A stretch of 43,871 nucleotides of DNA from positions 1-43,871 of the forward strand of contig CACXCN010000002.1 in NCBI GenBank assembly GCA_902766095.1, written 5' to 3'. The stretch's first letter is position 1. Each line of letters begins with the position of its first letter. This document shows, piece by piece, positions 8,267 to 15,992 of the stretch. This stretch comes from an uncultured Selenomonas sp. GTDB lineage: Bacteria > Bacillota > Negativicutes > Selenomonadales > Selenomonadaceae. The translations under genes and the position numbers were made by a program. Below the pieces are notes generated by a model. That model was not told where the DNA came from. It saw only the letters and a list, made by a program, of their open reading frames with translations, and searched no databases.

Positions 8267-8383
8267 CACAAGCACATAATGTCCCACTTGAGTGGAGCGA
8301 CAATGGTGTCGTAGTAATGTATATTATGTACAGATTACCAACCTGTCCGCGATACTTCAAACGCGGACAGGTTTCATTTTTTT
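8267..8383 (+). promoter_or_regulatory. Structured cstA leader RNA with terminator (riboswitch-like attenuator candidate)
   Basis: The leader can fold into a junction: P1 ACATAAT (8274-8280) with ATTATGT (8323-8329), closing two hairpins, P2 CCAC/GTGG (8284-8295) and P3 CGACA/TGTCG (8298-8311). It is followed by an intrinsic terminator (8340-8383) before the start codon. The P3 segment GCGACAATGGT can instead pair, with bulges, with ACCAACCTGTCCGC (8337-8350), which includes the terminator's 5' arm, giving a possible antiterminator. A competing hairpin GTAAT/ATTAC (8315-8338) also exists. I do not recognise it as a known riboswitch class. Confidence 0.5.
8340..8383 (+). terminator. Intrinsic terminator in the cstA leader
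   Basis: Perfect 12-bp GC-rich stem (8340-8351 with 8362-8373), 10-base loop, followed by CA and seven T. It lies between the promoter and the cstA start codon, 56 bases before the ATG, so transcripts must read through it. Confidence 0.85.
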
Positions 8384-8439
8384 CGCAGCCGGTATTCTGT
8401 ATTCATCAATCGGGCTGCTGATGGAAAGAGGTTTTCAAG

Positions 8440-10119
8440 ATGAATGGTTTGACTATCGTAGGACTTGCCATCGTCGTCTTGGGCACAGCCTATCTCGGCT
8501 ACGGTCGTTGGCTCGTGCGCAAATGGGGCATAGACCCCAAGGCCAAGACGCCGGCAGTCAAATACGAGGATGGTCAGGATTTCGCTCCTGCTTCTCGTTT
8601 CACCGTCTTTGCACATCAGTTCTCGTCCATTACGGGGGCGGGACCGGTGACCGGCCCGATTATTGCCGCGATGTTCGGCTGGGCGCCAGCGTTGCTCTGG
8701 CTGCTGATCGGCGGCGTGTTCTTCGGTGCTGTACAGGATTTCACCGCACTTTACGCCTCGGTGAAGAACGAGGGCAAATCGATGGGCATGCTCATCGAGC
8801 AGTACGTCGGCAAGATGGGCCGTCGCCTGTTCCTGTTGTTCTGCTGGCTGTTCACGCTGCTCGTCATGGCTGCCTTTGCTGATATCATTGCGAAGACGTT
8901 CAACGGCTTTGCACAGGATGGCTCGCTGAATGTACCGGGCGCTCAAGCCGCTTCGGTATCGATGCTCTACATCATCGTAGCTATGGGATTTGGCTGGTTC
9001 ATCCGCCGTTTCAATCCTTCAGGAATCGTGAAGTTCCTTGTAGCAGTTGTTCTCGTCGTCGCTATGTTCTACGTCGGCATGGCTTTCCCGCTTTATTTCG
9101 ACGTCACGACCTGGCGTTATGTGACATTCGCCTACTGCTTCATCGCTTCGGTGCTGCCTATGTGGCTGCTCATGGAGCCGCGTGATTACCTCAGCGTGTT
9201 CCTGCTTCTCGGCATGGTAGCCAGCGGCGTTATCGGTGTCATCATCGCTAATCCTTCTATCAATATGCCGGCATTCGTCGGCTTCGAGGTCAACGGCCAG
9301 TCGCTGTTCCCGATCCTGTTCATCACGATCGCCTGCGGCGCTGTATCCGGTTTCCACAGCCTCGTTTCCTCGGGCACGTCCTCGAAAGCTGTCAGCAATG
9401 AGCGCGATATGCTTCCGGTCGGCTATGGTGCCATGCTCGTTGAGTCGCTGCTCGGCGTCGTGGCTCTCGTCATCGCCTGCGCGGCGGCCTCGAACGGCGT
9501 ACTGCCGAAGGGCACGCCATTCCAGATTTTCGCTGGCGCGATCAGCGGATTCTTCCAGATGTTCGGCCTGCCGGCCGGTGTCTCGGCCTGCGTCATCACG
9601 ATGTGCGTTTCGGCTCTCGCCATGACGACGATTGACTCAGTGGCTCGTATCGGCCGCATGTCGTTCCAGGAACTGTTCTCTCCGAGTGAAGGGGATAAGC
9701 CGAATACCATCGAGACCATCGCTATGAACAAGTATTTCTCGACGGTCATAACGCTCGCACTCGCCTATGCGCTCTGCCTCGCCGGCTACATGAGCATATG
9801 GCCGCTGTTCGGCGCTGCCAACCAGTTGCTGGCCTCGCTCGTGCTCATAGCACTGGCGGTGTTCCTCAAGACGACGGGTCGCGAGGGCTGGATGCTCTAC
9901 ATACCGATGACGTTCATGTTCATCGTGACGATGAGTGCGCTGGTTCTTTCCGTCTATGGTATATTCACGAAGCTCTCCGCCGGCACGTTCGTGCTCGGTG
10001 TCGATGGCCTGCAGCTCGTGCTGGCCCTCGCTCTGATGACGCTGGCAGTGCTCGTCGTGAAGCATTGCGGTTCCGAGCTGTTCGGCAAGGATAGCAAGGC
10101 ACCAGAGATGGCTGATTGA
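8440..10119 (+). CDS. cstA: CstA-family carbon starvation transporter (pyruvate/peptide type)
   Basis: 559 residues, a polytopic membrane protein with many hydrophobic segments. Family motifs are clear: FAPASRFTVFAHQFSSITGAGP near residues 48-69, GGVFFGAVQDFTAL, and SGTSSKAVSNERD in the middle. CstA and its relative BtsT are known importers of peptides and pyruvate. The length matches the shorter Firmicute form rather than the ~700-residue E. coli CstA. The ATG at 8440 follows AAAGAGG. Expression is probably controlled by the palindromes at the promoter and by the leader terminator upstream. Substrate is inferred from the family only. It stands alone, closed by hairpins downstream. Confidence 0.93.
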   Translation: MNGLTIVGLAIVVLGTAYLGYGRWLVRKWGIDPKAKTPAVKYEDGQDFAPASRFTVFAHQFSSITGAGPVTGPIIAAMFGWAPALLWLLIGGVFFGAVQDFTALYASVKNEGKSMGMLIEQYVGKMGRRLFLLFCWLFTLLVMAAFADIIAKTFNGFAQDGSLNVPGAQAASVSMLYIIVAMGFGWFIRRFNPSGIVKFLVAVVLVVAMFYVGMAFPLYFDVTTWRYVTFAYCFIASVLPMWLLMEPRDYLSVFLLLGMVASGVIGVIIANPSINMPAFVGFEVNGQSLFPILFITIACGAVSGFHSLVSSGTSSKAVSNERDMLPVGYGAMLVESLLGVVALVIACAAASNGVLPKGTPFQIFAGAISGFFQMFGLPAGVSACVITMCVSALAMTTIDSVARIGRMSFQELFSPSEGDKPNTIETIAMNKYFSTVITLALAYALCLAGYMSIWPLFGAANQLLASLVLIALAVFLKTTGREGWMLYIPMTFMFIVTMSALVLSVYGIFTKLSAGTFVLGVDGLQLVLALALMTLAVLVVKHCGSELFGKDSKAPEMAD

Positions 10120-10167
10120 TAAGATAACCTCCCAAAACAGATAAATATCCCGCATAAAGTGAGACTT

Positions 10168-10196
10168 ATTCGGAGGGAGTTTTACTCCCTCCGAAT
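10168..10196 (+). terminator. Hairpin after cstA
   Basis: Perfect 12-bp stem (ATTCGGAGGGAG with its complement; 13 bp if T10180-A10184 pairs) and a tiny T-rich loop, about 50 bases past the cstA stop. There is no long T tail, so it may stabilise the 3' end rather than terminate. Confidence 0.5.
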
Positions 10197-10220
10197 CTAG
10201 TCGAACTTACCCAGGGCTTT

Positions 10221-10266
10221 AGGGGCGTTTATCTCCCGCCTGAAGAGGCGGGGGCTTAGCGCCCCT
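10221..10266. other. Nested double hairpin in the cstA-MFS gap
   Basis: An outer stem AGGGGCG/CGCCCCT (10221-10227 with 10260-10266) encloses an inner stem CCCGCCT/AGGCGGG (10235-10252). Both are perfect. It lies between two other hairpins in the same 276-base gap. Function unknown. Confidence 0.55.
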
Positions 10267-10282
10267 TAGCATCGGATAAAAG

Positions 10283-10323
10283 GCGGGGCCACGATCAGAA
10301 TCGACGTGGCCCCGCTTTTTTTT
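10283..10323 (+). terminator. Strong terminator between cstA and the MFS gene
   Basis: Perfect 11-bp GC-rich stem (GCGGGGCCACG with its complement) followed by eight T on the plus strand. On the minus strand it is preceded by AAAA/TTTT, so it may also end the convergent MFS transcript. Confidence 0.9.
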
Positions 10324-10395
10324 GGCATTTCGCGTTTGTCTGCAGGTATTGCCCGAAAATATCTACGGTGTCTTTACTTATCTTCGCTGTTTCAT

Positions 10396-11598
10396 TCAAT
10401 GATGTAGGTACTTCCGATACAAGGTCAGGCTCAGCAGCAGGAGCAGTCCGCCGGCGATGATGAATATATAGTGCATGCCGAGATAGGTGGCGATGATGCC
10501 GCCGAGCAGCGGCCCCAGGAAGGAGCCGGCCTGCTGGACGGAGAAAAGCAGGCCGAAAATGCGTCCTTTGTAGTCGGAGGGCGTGTTCGCTGCGAGGTTG
10601 GAGTTCAGGGCCGGGAAAATGCCGGCGAAGAACAGGCCTCCGGCAAACTGGAGGGCGGCGAACAGATACAGGTTGTGCGGCAGACTCTGCACGATCAGGC
10701 AGAGTCCGGCTCCTATGGCGCCCCAGCAGAGGGTGCGCATGAAGCCGCGGCGCTGGCCCAGCGTCCCCCAGAACGGAGCCGCTATAGCTCCGGCAAGACC
10801 GCCGAGCGAGAATACGATGCCGCAGACGAGTGGCAGGTTGTCTACCTGGCCGACGAGTGACGTGATGTACGTAGGCAGTACCGGCTGCAGGATGAGTATG
10901 ACCATGGAGACCAGCATGCCCGAGAGCAGCATGTCGCGCAGGATCGGCATGCGCCAGGGCGAGAACTTCGGGCGACCGGCATCGGGATCCTCACCGCGAG
11001 CCATGGCAGCTGCTTTACGCTCACGCTCCGGATCGGGCGGTTCCTTTATGATGAAGGTGAAGACGAGGAAGTTCAGCGTGAGCCCCGCTGCCCCGAGGAA
11101 GAACGACTCGCGCATACCGACGAGCGTCGCCAGCACGCCGCCGAGCAGCGGTCCCATGATGCCGCCGCAGATGTTGATGCTCTGCAGGATGCCGAGGCAG
11201 TAGCCGACTTTGGCCTGCGGGGCGTACAGCGTCATGATGGCAAGATCCATGGGCCAGAGCCCGGAGGCGAAGCCATGGAACAGGCGCACGGCGATGAGCT
11301 GCTCCGGCGTCTGGACGAGTCCGCAGAGGCCGTAGCTGATGGCCAGCATCGCGCTGCTGCGCATAGCCATGAGCCGGCGGCCGTGCTTGTCTGCGAGCTT
11401 GCCCCAGAGCGGCGCGACAAAGGCCGATACGACGAAGGCTGCTGAGAAGGCTGCACCCGACCATATATTGACTGCCTCAGCGCTGACGCCGAGCTCACTC
11501 GTGAGATACATGGGCAGGAACGGCACCAGCATGGTGTAGCTGGCACACATGAAAAAAACGTTGACGGACAGGACCGCCAACACCACTTTCCAATTCAA
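10396..11598 (-). CDS. MFS transporter, multidrug-efflux type
   Basis: About 400 residues with 12 probable membrane segments. The MFS motif A between helices 2 and 3 is present (GKLADKHGRR), and the second half begins after a charged loop rich in Glu/Arg (PPDPERERK). The overall pattern is that of drug:proton antiporters such as the MdtG/NorA/TetA group; the substrate cannot be read from sequence. The frame also has a GTG at 11607, but AGGAA sits right against it; the TTG at 11598 has correct spacing, so I use that. A promoter (TTTACA-18-TAAAAT) lies just upstream. It converges with cstA and shares its terminator region. Confidence 0.88.
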   Translation of the reverse strand: MNWKVVLAVLSVNVFFMCASYTMLVPFLPMYLTSELGVSAEAVNIWSGAAFSAAFVVSAFVAPLWGKLADKHGRRLMAMRSSAMLAISYGLCGLVQTPEQLIAVRLFHGFASGLWPMDLAIMTLYAPQAKVGYCLGILQSINICGGIMGPLLGGVLATLVGMRESFFLGAAGLTLNFLVFTFIIKEPPDPERERKAAAMARGEDPDAGRPKFSPWRMPILRDMLLSGMLVSMVILILQPVLPTYITSLVGQVDNLPLVCGIVFSLGGLAGAIAAPFWGTLGQRRGFMRTLCWGAIGAGLCLIVQSLPHNLYLFAALQFAGGLFFAGIFPALNSNLAANTPSDYKGRIFGLLFSVQQAGSFLGPLLGGIIATYLGMHYIFIIAGGLLLLLSLTLYRKYLHH

Positions 11599-11621
11599 AA
11601 CAATCACTTCCTAAGTATGCT

Positions 11622-11651
11622 ATTTTAGCATAAAACGTATGGCAGTGTAAA
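11622..11651 (-). promoter_or_regulatory. Promoter of the MFS gene
   Basis: Minus-strand TTTACA (11651-11646), 18-base spacer, TAAAAT (11627-11622), about 25 bases before the start codon. Confidence 0.5.
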
Positions 11652-11720
11652 TTTATTTCACTGGCTGCTGGACCGGTGCCGGAAGGGGCCGGGCATGCCG
11701 GAATGGTGTCCGGGGGGAAT

Positions 11721-11749
11721 TTGACAGCTATGTATTATGATGCTAAAAT
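11721..11749 (+). promoter_or_regulatory. Promoter of tRNA-Arg
   Basis: Perfect TTGACA (11721-11726), 17-base spacer, TAAAAT (11744-11749), 13 bases before the mature tRNA 5' end. Confidence 0.75.
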
Positions 11750-11761
11750 AAAAGAATAATT

Positions 11762-11838
11762 GTGTTTGTAGCTCAGTTGGATAGAGCATTCGCCTCCTAA
11801 GCGAAGGGTCGTGGGTTCGACTCCCACCAAGCACACCA
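11762..11838 (+). tRNA. tRNA-Arg (anticodon CCT)
   Basis: Complete cloverleaf: acceptor GTGTTTG pairs with CAAGCAC (one G-T), D arm GCTCAGTTGGATAGAGC, anticodon stem TTCGC/GCGAA with loop CTCCTAA, T arm with GGTTCGACTCC, discriminator A and encoded CCA. The anticodon CCT reads the rare Arg codon AGG. I see no integrase or att duplication beside it. Confidence 0.97.
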
Positions 11839-11842
11839 TAGC

Positions 11843-11878
11843 AAATAAGGGCTGTCGCATGAGCGGCAGCCTATTTTT
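11843..11878 (+). terminator. Terminator of tRNA-Arg
   Basis: Hairpin GGCTGTCGC/GCGGCAGCC with flanking AAATA/TATTT, ending in TTTTT, five bases after the CCA. Confidence 0.85.
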
Positions 11879-12032
11879 GAACCTATCAGGAGCACCCGCC
11901 GAAGGACGGCTTCGCGTCATTCATTGCTGTATGGCATGGTTGTCAGGTTTCCTTTCTTCAATTCAGTATCTCAAAAGCTCTTATCTTCCACTGACAACTA
12001 GTGGAAGAAAAACGGCAGTTGTGCGAAAAGTG

Positions 12033-12041
12033 TGCTATAAT
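12033..12041 (+). promoter_or_regulatory. Extended -10 promoter of the CDF gene
   Basis: TGCTATAAT (TGnTATAAT), about 45 bases before the start. An 8-bp inverted repeat CTTCCACT/AGTGGAAG (11985-12007) lies where a -35-proximal regulator could bind. Otherwise the 11879-12084 gap shows nothing. Confidence 0.5.
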
Positions 12042-12084
12042 GTACACTTAATCAAGCTAATTCACGCCAACGGGGGGTATCACC

Positions 12085-13251
12085 ATGACAGAAAATCCCA
12101 ATACGATACCAGTAAAACAGGAGATGGCCATGCGCGGGCAGATCATCGTGCGCACGAGCCTCGTCGGCATCGTCGTCAACCTCCTGCTCGCGGCCTTCAA
12201 GGCGGCCGTCGGACTGACGGCGAACTCCATCGCCGTGCTGCTCGATGCCGTCAACAACCTGTCCGACGCGCTGTCGTCCGTCATCACGGTCGTCGGTGCC
12301 AAGCTCGCGGGCCGCAAGCCGGACAAAGAGCATCCATTCGGCCATGGCCGCATCGAGTACCTCAGCGCCATGATCATAGCAGCCATCGTCTTCTACGCAG
12401 GTCTGACCTCGCTCTGGGAGTCGGGCAAGAAGATCATCGAGCCTGAGGCCGCCGACTACAGCATGCTGTCGCTCGTAATCATCGCCGTGGCCGTCGTCGT
12501 CAAGATCATGCTCGGCCGCTATTTCAAGCAGCAGGGCAAGGCCGCCGAATCCGGCGCGCTCGAAGCGTCGGGTGCCGACGCCCTGTTTGACGCCATCCTG
12601 TCGTTCTCCGTCCTCGTGTCAGCGCTCATCTACCTCGGCACGGGCGTCTCGCTCGAGGCCTATGTCGGCATCATCATCGCGGGCTTCATCATCAAGTCCG
12701 GCATCGACATGATGCGCGAGACACTCAACGACATCTTAGGTGAGCGGCCAGACCCCGCCCTCGTGCGCAAGATCAAGGGCATGCTCGCCAGCGAGCCCGA
12801 GATCCGCGGTGCCTACGACCTCATGATGAACAACTACGGCCCCGGCCGCAACTACGCATCCGTCCACATCGAGCTCCCCGACACCATGACCGTCGAAGAA
12901 GCCGACCGCCTGACCCGCCGCATCCACGACAAAGTCTTCGAGGCCACCGGCGTGCGCCTCATGGGCGTCAGCGTCTACTCCTACAACGCCAAAGACCCCG
13001 GGGCCATCCCCATCCGCAAGGCCGTCTACAAGATCGTCATGGCCCATCCCTACGCCCTGCAGGTCCACGGTTTCTACGTCGACCGCACGGAGAAAGAGAT
13101 GCGCTTTGACGTCGTTGTGCGCTTCGGCAACGACCTCCAGGCCATCCTCCAAGAACTCCACCAAGAAGTCCAGGCCGCCTATCCCGACTACCACATCCTC
13201 ATCGACCCCGACATGGACATCTCCGCCATCGGCCAAGGCCGCCACGCATGA
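12085..13251 (+). CDS. Cation diffusion facilitator (CDF) family efflux transporter
   Basis: 388 residues. The first ~210 residues hold about six membrane helices, with conserved metal-site regions DAVNNLSD and HPFGHGRIEYL and a second site ALFDAILS in helix 5. The rest is a cytoplasmic domain ending HILIDPDMD, longer than the minimal CDF tail and including a duplicated-looking segment (VYKIVMAHPYALQVHGFYVD). It should export divalent metals (Zn, Co, Fe or Mn; not decidable here) in exchange for protons. ATG 12085 follows GGGGGG. Its third codon positions look more C-rich than in neighbouring genes, notably from 12850 on. Confidence 0.93.
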   Translation: MTENPNTIPVKQEMAMRGQIIVRTSLVGIVVNLLLAAFKAAVGLTANSIAVLLDAVNNLSDALSSVITVVGAKLAGRKPDKEHPFGHGRIEYLSAMIIAAIVFYAGLTSLWESGKKIIEPEAADYSMLSLVIIAVAVVVKIMLGRYFKQQGKAAESGALEASGADALFDAILSFSVLVSALIYLGTGVSLEAYVGIIIAGFIIKSGIDMMRETLNDILGERPDPALVRKIKGMLASEPEIRGAYDLMMNNYGPGRNYASVHIELPDTMTVEEADRLTRRIHDKVFEATGVRLMGVSVYSYNAKDPGAIPIRKAVYKIVMAHPYALQVHGFYVDRTEKEMRFDVVVRFGNDLQAILQELHQEVQAAYPDYHILIDPDMDISAIGQGRHA

Positions 13252-13272
13252 TGAAATGATATCGGTAATAGC

Positions 13273-13301
13273 AAAAAGGAATGGCGCCGCCATTCCTTTT
13301 T
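13273..13301. terminator. Bidirectional terminator between CDF and CpXC genes
   Basis: Perfect 13-bp stem AAAAAGGAATGGC with its complement and a 3-base loop; T5 on both strands. It separates two convergent genes. Confidence 0.85.
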
Positions 13302-13348
13302 GGTCTGCCTGAAGACTGCCGTCCCCACGATGTCTGCTGAGTCCTTCT

Positions 13349-14026
13349 TCAAACCTGCCCCTGCGCCATCAGGAACTTCCTAGCCCACGCCTCATCGACC
13401 ACCGGTTCCGCCTTCCGGATGTTCCCAAGCTTCTTCGCGTACTCCGCATGGATCTGGTTGTAGATCTTGCGCGGGAAGTCCGCAAGCCCGAGCGTTTCCT
13501 TGCCGCGCACGAGCTGGACGCGGTGATGACCTTTCGAGTCCGTGTAGAAGTACGCGTGCTCGCCGCCCTGCGCCTTGCCTGCCGCTGCATACTGGTAGCA
13601 GACCATGAACTTGTAGATCTCGACGAGGCGGTCGTCGAGCCTCGCATCGAAGATGAAGAGCTTCTCGCGGAAGGCCAGGCGGTCATCGACCGCGCGCAGC
13701 ACGTAGGGCCGCGTCGTCTTCTCCATCTCCGCCGCCCAGTCCTTGAGCGCGACACCCTTGCCGCGCAGCATCTCGAGCGCCTTGGCGCCGTCCTCGAGCT
13801 TGCCGTAGTTGATCATGTAGTGGTCTTCCGGCTGATGGTAGAGGAACGGGTAGTCCACCGTCGTCTTTGCGCCGCAGGCCGGACAGGCAAACTGGAACAG
13901 CGAGCCGTCGCGCACCTTTTCTTTGAGAGCCGGGCTCTCCTTCGTGTTGATGCTCTTGTAGACCGTGAACTCGCCCTGCGCATGGCAGCTCGGGCAGGTG
14001 ACATGGACCGTCCTCGTGGTTGTCAT
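13349..14026 (-). CDS. CpXC domain protein
   Basis: 225 residues. The N terminus has two Cys pairs, CPSC (residue about 11) and CPACG (about 50), as in the CpXC (Pfam PF14353) zinc-ribbon-like family. The remainder is a mixed helical region with no motif I recognise. Members are uncharacterised; a metal-binding role is an inference from the cysteines. The start at ATG 14026 is set by AAAGGA upstream; the frame is open 18 codons further. Soluble, probably cytosolic. It stands alone, convergent with the CDF gene. Confidence 0.8.
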   Translation of the reverse strand: MTTTRTVHVTCPSCHAQGEFTVYKSINTKESPALKEKVRDGSLFQFACPACGAKTTVDYPFLYHQPEDHYMINYGKLEDGAKALEMLRGKGVALKDWAAEMEKTTRPYVLRAVDDRLAFREKLFIFDARLDDRLVEIYKFMVCYQYAAAGKAQGGEHAYFYTDSKGHHRVQLVRGKETLGLADFPRKIYNQIHAEYAKKLGNIRKAEPVVDEAWARKFLMAQGQV

Positions 14027-14068
14027 AGGTATCGTCCTTTCCGTTTGCTTCGATTTTCTCTGAAATTC

Positions 14069-14097
14069 ATGATACCACATCCATTGGTGAATAAAAA
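14069..14097 (-). promoter_or_regulatory. Candidate promoter of the CpXC gene
   Basis: Minus-strand TTTTTA, 17-base spacer, TATCAT preceded by TGG (extended -10), about 40 bases before the start codon. Confidence 0.4.
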
Positions 14098-14131
14098 GTC
14101 AGTAGGCAAGTGGAAAAAAAACTCGTATAAT

Positions 14132-14148
14132 ACTTTGGACACCAAAGT
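14132..14148. promoter_or_regulatory. 17-bp palindrome after a TATAAT box
   Basis: ACTTTGG-ACA-CCAAAGT, perfect 7-bp arms, immediately following TATAAT (14126-14131, plus strand). I see no gene for a plus-strand promoter to serve here, so its role is unclear. Confidence 0.35.
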
Positions 14149-14261
14149 GGCGAAAACTACTTCCTTGTGGATCTGCCGTCTCAGAGTGTGCCGCAGCTCT
14201 TGCGGGCTCTTGTTCTGGTAGGCACCCCTATGTGTTAGAATAGTTGTCAATGGACTGGAAA

Positions 14262-14822
14262 TCAATCCTTCAGCTTCAGCCCGTCGTGGAAGGCCTTGCC
14301 GACGACTGGGCCGATGAGGCGGTATGTCTTGGAGGCGATATCGAAGATGATCGGCTGGAGCTTGTCATAGTCGACTTCGCCATTGGTCAGGACGGACTCA
14401 TCCGCCTGCTCGGCGACAATCTTGCCGATGAGGATGCCTGTTTCATCATCGTAGCTTTTCATCTCGCACTCGAGGGTTACAGGGAATTCCTCGATAATCG
14501 GTGCATTGACGTGGGCACTCTTATGCGTATGGCAGCCGGATTTCTCAATCTTGTTGACTTTTTTGCCCGTTTCGATGCCGAAGTAATCCGCAATCTCGAC
14601 GGTATCCTTCGTTGCGAATGCTACGGTGAAGGCTTTCGTCTTCTTAACATTCTCAGTCGTCTTGTGCGGCGCGAGGAACAGCGTAATCTCGCCATAGTCG
14701 GACTGCGCGCCCCAGGCGGCATTCATGGCATTCGGCACACCGTTCTCATCATAGGTGCCGATGATGAAGACGCCCTCTGGCGCAATGCACGCTTTCTGTC
14801 CCGAAAATTCCTTGCTCATCAT
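14262..14822 (-). CDS. Flavin reductase family protein (FMN-binding)
   Basis: 186 residues, a flavin-reductase-like split-barrel protein. Typical features are an N-terminal strand FIIGTYDENGVPNAMNAAW and a conserved FTVAFATKD block, then a GKIV strand. It has two late His/Cys residues (KSGCHTHKS). Relatives bind FMN and pass electrons from NAD(P)H or act as electron carriers in anaerobes. AAAGGA lies before two consecutive ATG codons (14822 or 14819); I use the first. A promoter lies near 14951-14979, and a terminator-like hairpin lies between that promoter and the start codon, so expression may be attenuated. Confidence 0.85.
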   Translation of the reverse strand: MMSKEFSGQKACIAPEGVFIIGTYDENGVPNAMNAAWGAQSDYGEITLFLAPHKTTENVKKTKAFTVAFATKDTVEIADYFGIETGKKVNKIEKSGCHTHKSAHVNAPIIEEFPVTLECEMKSYDDETGILIGKIVAEQADESVLTNGEVDYDKLQPIIFDIASKTYRLIGPVVGKAFHDGLKLKD

Positions 14823-14872
14823 GGATCATCCTTTCTGTATTCCTGCCAGGGTATGGCCCGGTTAATTATGCA

Positions 14873-14913
14873 AAAACGCCATCTGCGGCAACCAAAACCG
14901 CGGAGGGCGTTTT
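14873..14913 (-). terminator. Terminator-like hairpin in the flavin reductase leader
   Basis: Stem AAAACGCC/GGCGTTTT with an inner TGCGG/CCGCG stem; on the minus strand it ends GGCGTTTTTG. It lies downstream of the promoter at 14951-14979 and 50 bases before the flavin reductase start. It could also end the upstream EamA transcript. Confidence 0.7.
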
Positions 14914-14950
14914 CTTGTTCGTAGTACGATGACTACTGATTTCTAGCTGT

Positions 14951-14979
14951 ATTATACCACTAGACATATGACCCGGCAA
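14951..14979 (-). promoter_or_regulatory. Promoter of the flavin reductase gene
   Basis: Minus-strand TTGCCG, 17-base spacer, TGGTATAAT (perfect and extended -10). It begins 9 bases after the EamA stop codon. Confidence 0.65.
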
Positions 14980-14987
14980 GCTCTCAG

Positions 14988-15848
14988 CTATTGCCGGTTG
15001 CCGATAGCGATGCCGCTGAAAATCAGGGCGATGCCGAACCACGCTGGTGGTGAAACCGTCTCGCCCAGCACGAAGCAGGCGGATAGCATGGCGATGATGA
15101 GTTCTGAGGACGTGAGGATGCCGGCCAGGCCGACACCGGTATGAGGAATGCCGATGGCGAACAGGAGCGGTGGCAATGTGACGCCGAGCAGACCGAGCGG
15201 CAAGCCGTAGGGCAATACGGCAAGAAAGGCCGTGGCACTCGTGAGGAATAGCGGCGGCAGGGCGGTGAAGACGATGAGTCCGCCGCCACAGGCCATGATT
15301 GTTGCTTTGAACACTGGCGGTACATCCGGGGCGACGGTGCCGCTCACGAGCAGCAGGATGGCATAGCTTAGGGCGGAAAGCAGGCCGAGCACAACGCCTC
15401 GAGCGTCGGCCGCAATCGGCTCTCCCGTCAGCACACCGCTGGCGAGGAGCGAGCCTGGCAATAGCAACAGCAAGGCGATGATTTTCTGTCGCGATGGCCA
15501 CTTGCGGCGCAGCAGCATCTCGAAAAGTAGCGCGATGATGATATATTGAAAAAGCAATACGACAGCGAGCGAAGCGGAGGTTGTCTCCAGGGCATGGTAG
15601 TAAAAAAGCGTCGTAGCGCCCGTAGGCAGGCCAGCAGCGAGCAGTATCAGCACCTGCCGAACCGTGAGGTGTCGGGGACGTGCGCGCCATGCCGGCAGGA
15701 GCAATAGCGCGATACCGAAGAAAAACTGTCCGCTCGACACACCGCTCCGGTCGATGCCTGCAGCATAGGCGAGCTTGACGATGGTCGAAAGGATGCCGTA
15801 GCAGGCTCCGCCGAGAAATACGAGCAGTGGGTAACGATATTTTGACAA
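14988..15848 (-). CDS. EamA/DMT-family transporter
   Basis: 286 residues from a TTG start; GGAGG lies upstream, while the same frame is open 58 codons further through a terminator hairpin and cannot all be coding. About ten hydrophobic helices form two EamA repeats (first half KYRYPLLVFLGG..., second half from about residue 145). Members export or import metabolites such as amino acids; the substrate is unknown. The C terminus has the usual ETVSPPAWFGIALIFSGI pattern of the second repeat. A promoter (TTGACA-18-TACTAT) and a leader terminator precede it. Confidence 0.85.
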   Translation of the reverse strand: MSKYRYPLLVFLGGACYGILSTIVKLAYAAGIDRSGVSSGQFFFGIALLLLPAWRARPRHLTVRQVLILLAAGLPTGATTLFYYHALETTSASLAVVLLFQYIIIALLFEMLLRRKWPSRQKIIALLLLLPGSLLASGVLTGEPIAADARGVVLGLLSALSYAILLLVSGTVAPDVPPVFKATIMACGGGLIVFTALPPLFLTSATAFLAVLPYGLPLGLLGVTLPPLLFAIGIPHTGVGLAGILTSSELIIAMLSACFVLGETVSPPAWFGIALIFSGIAIGNRQ

Positions 15849-15886
15849 AGAATTCGCCTCCGGACGGATGATTGCTTTCTGTACGC

Positions 15887-15924
15887 AAAAACGCCACACA
15901 ACACGAATATCGTGCTGTGTGGCG
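15887..15924 (-). terminator. Terminator in the EamA leader (attenuator candidate)
   Basis: CGCCACACA...TGTGTGGCG (9 bp) plus inner CACGA/TCGTG (5 bp) separated by one mismatch and closed by a 3-base loop. On the minus strand it ends in GGCGTTTTTG. It sits between promoter and ribosome site. Confidence 0.8.
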
Positions 15925-15992
15925 AAACGGTCCTCGAGAGGCGGACAGAAAAATCCACATCCAAATGATGGTTTTCTGAAAAATCTACTGCT

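Noticed and set aside
8267-8383. cstA leader as a purine, THF, SAM or fluoride riboswitch
   Set aside because: The conserved core sequences of these classes, as I remember them, are not present.
11762-11838. tRNA-Arg as an integration site for a mobile element
   Set aside because: No integrase, no repeat of the tRNA 3' end nearby, and ordinary metabolic genes follow.
15887-15960. Possible leader peptide (starting MWIFLS) in the EamA leader
   Set aside because: No ribosome site before the ATG and no run of a single amino acid, so classical translation-coupled attenuation is not supported.
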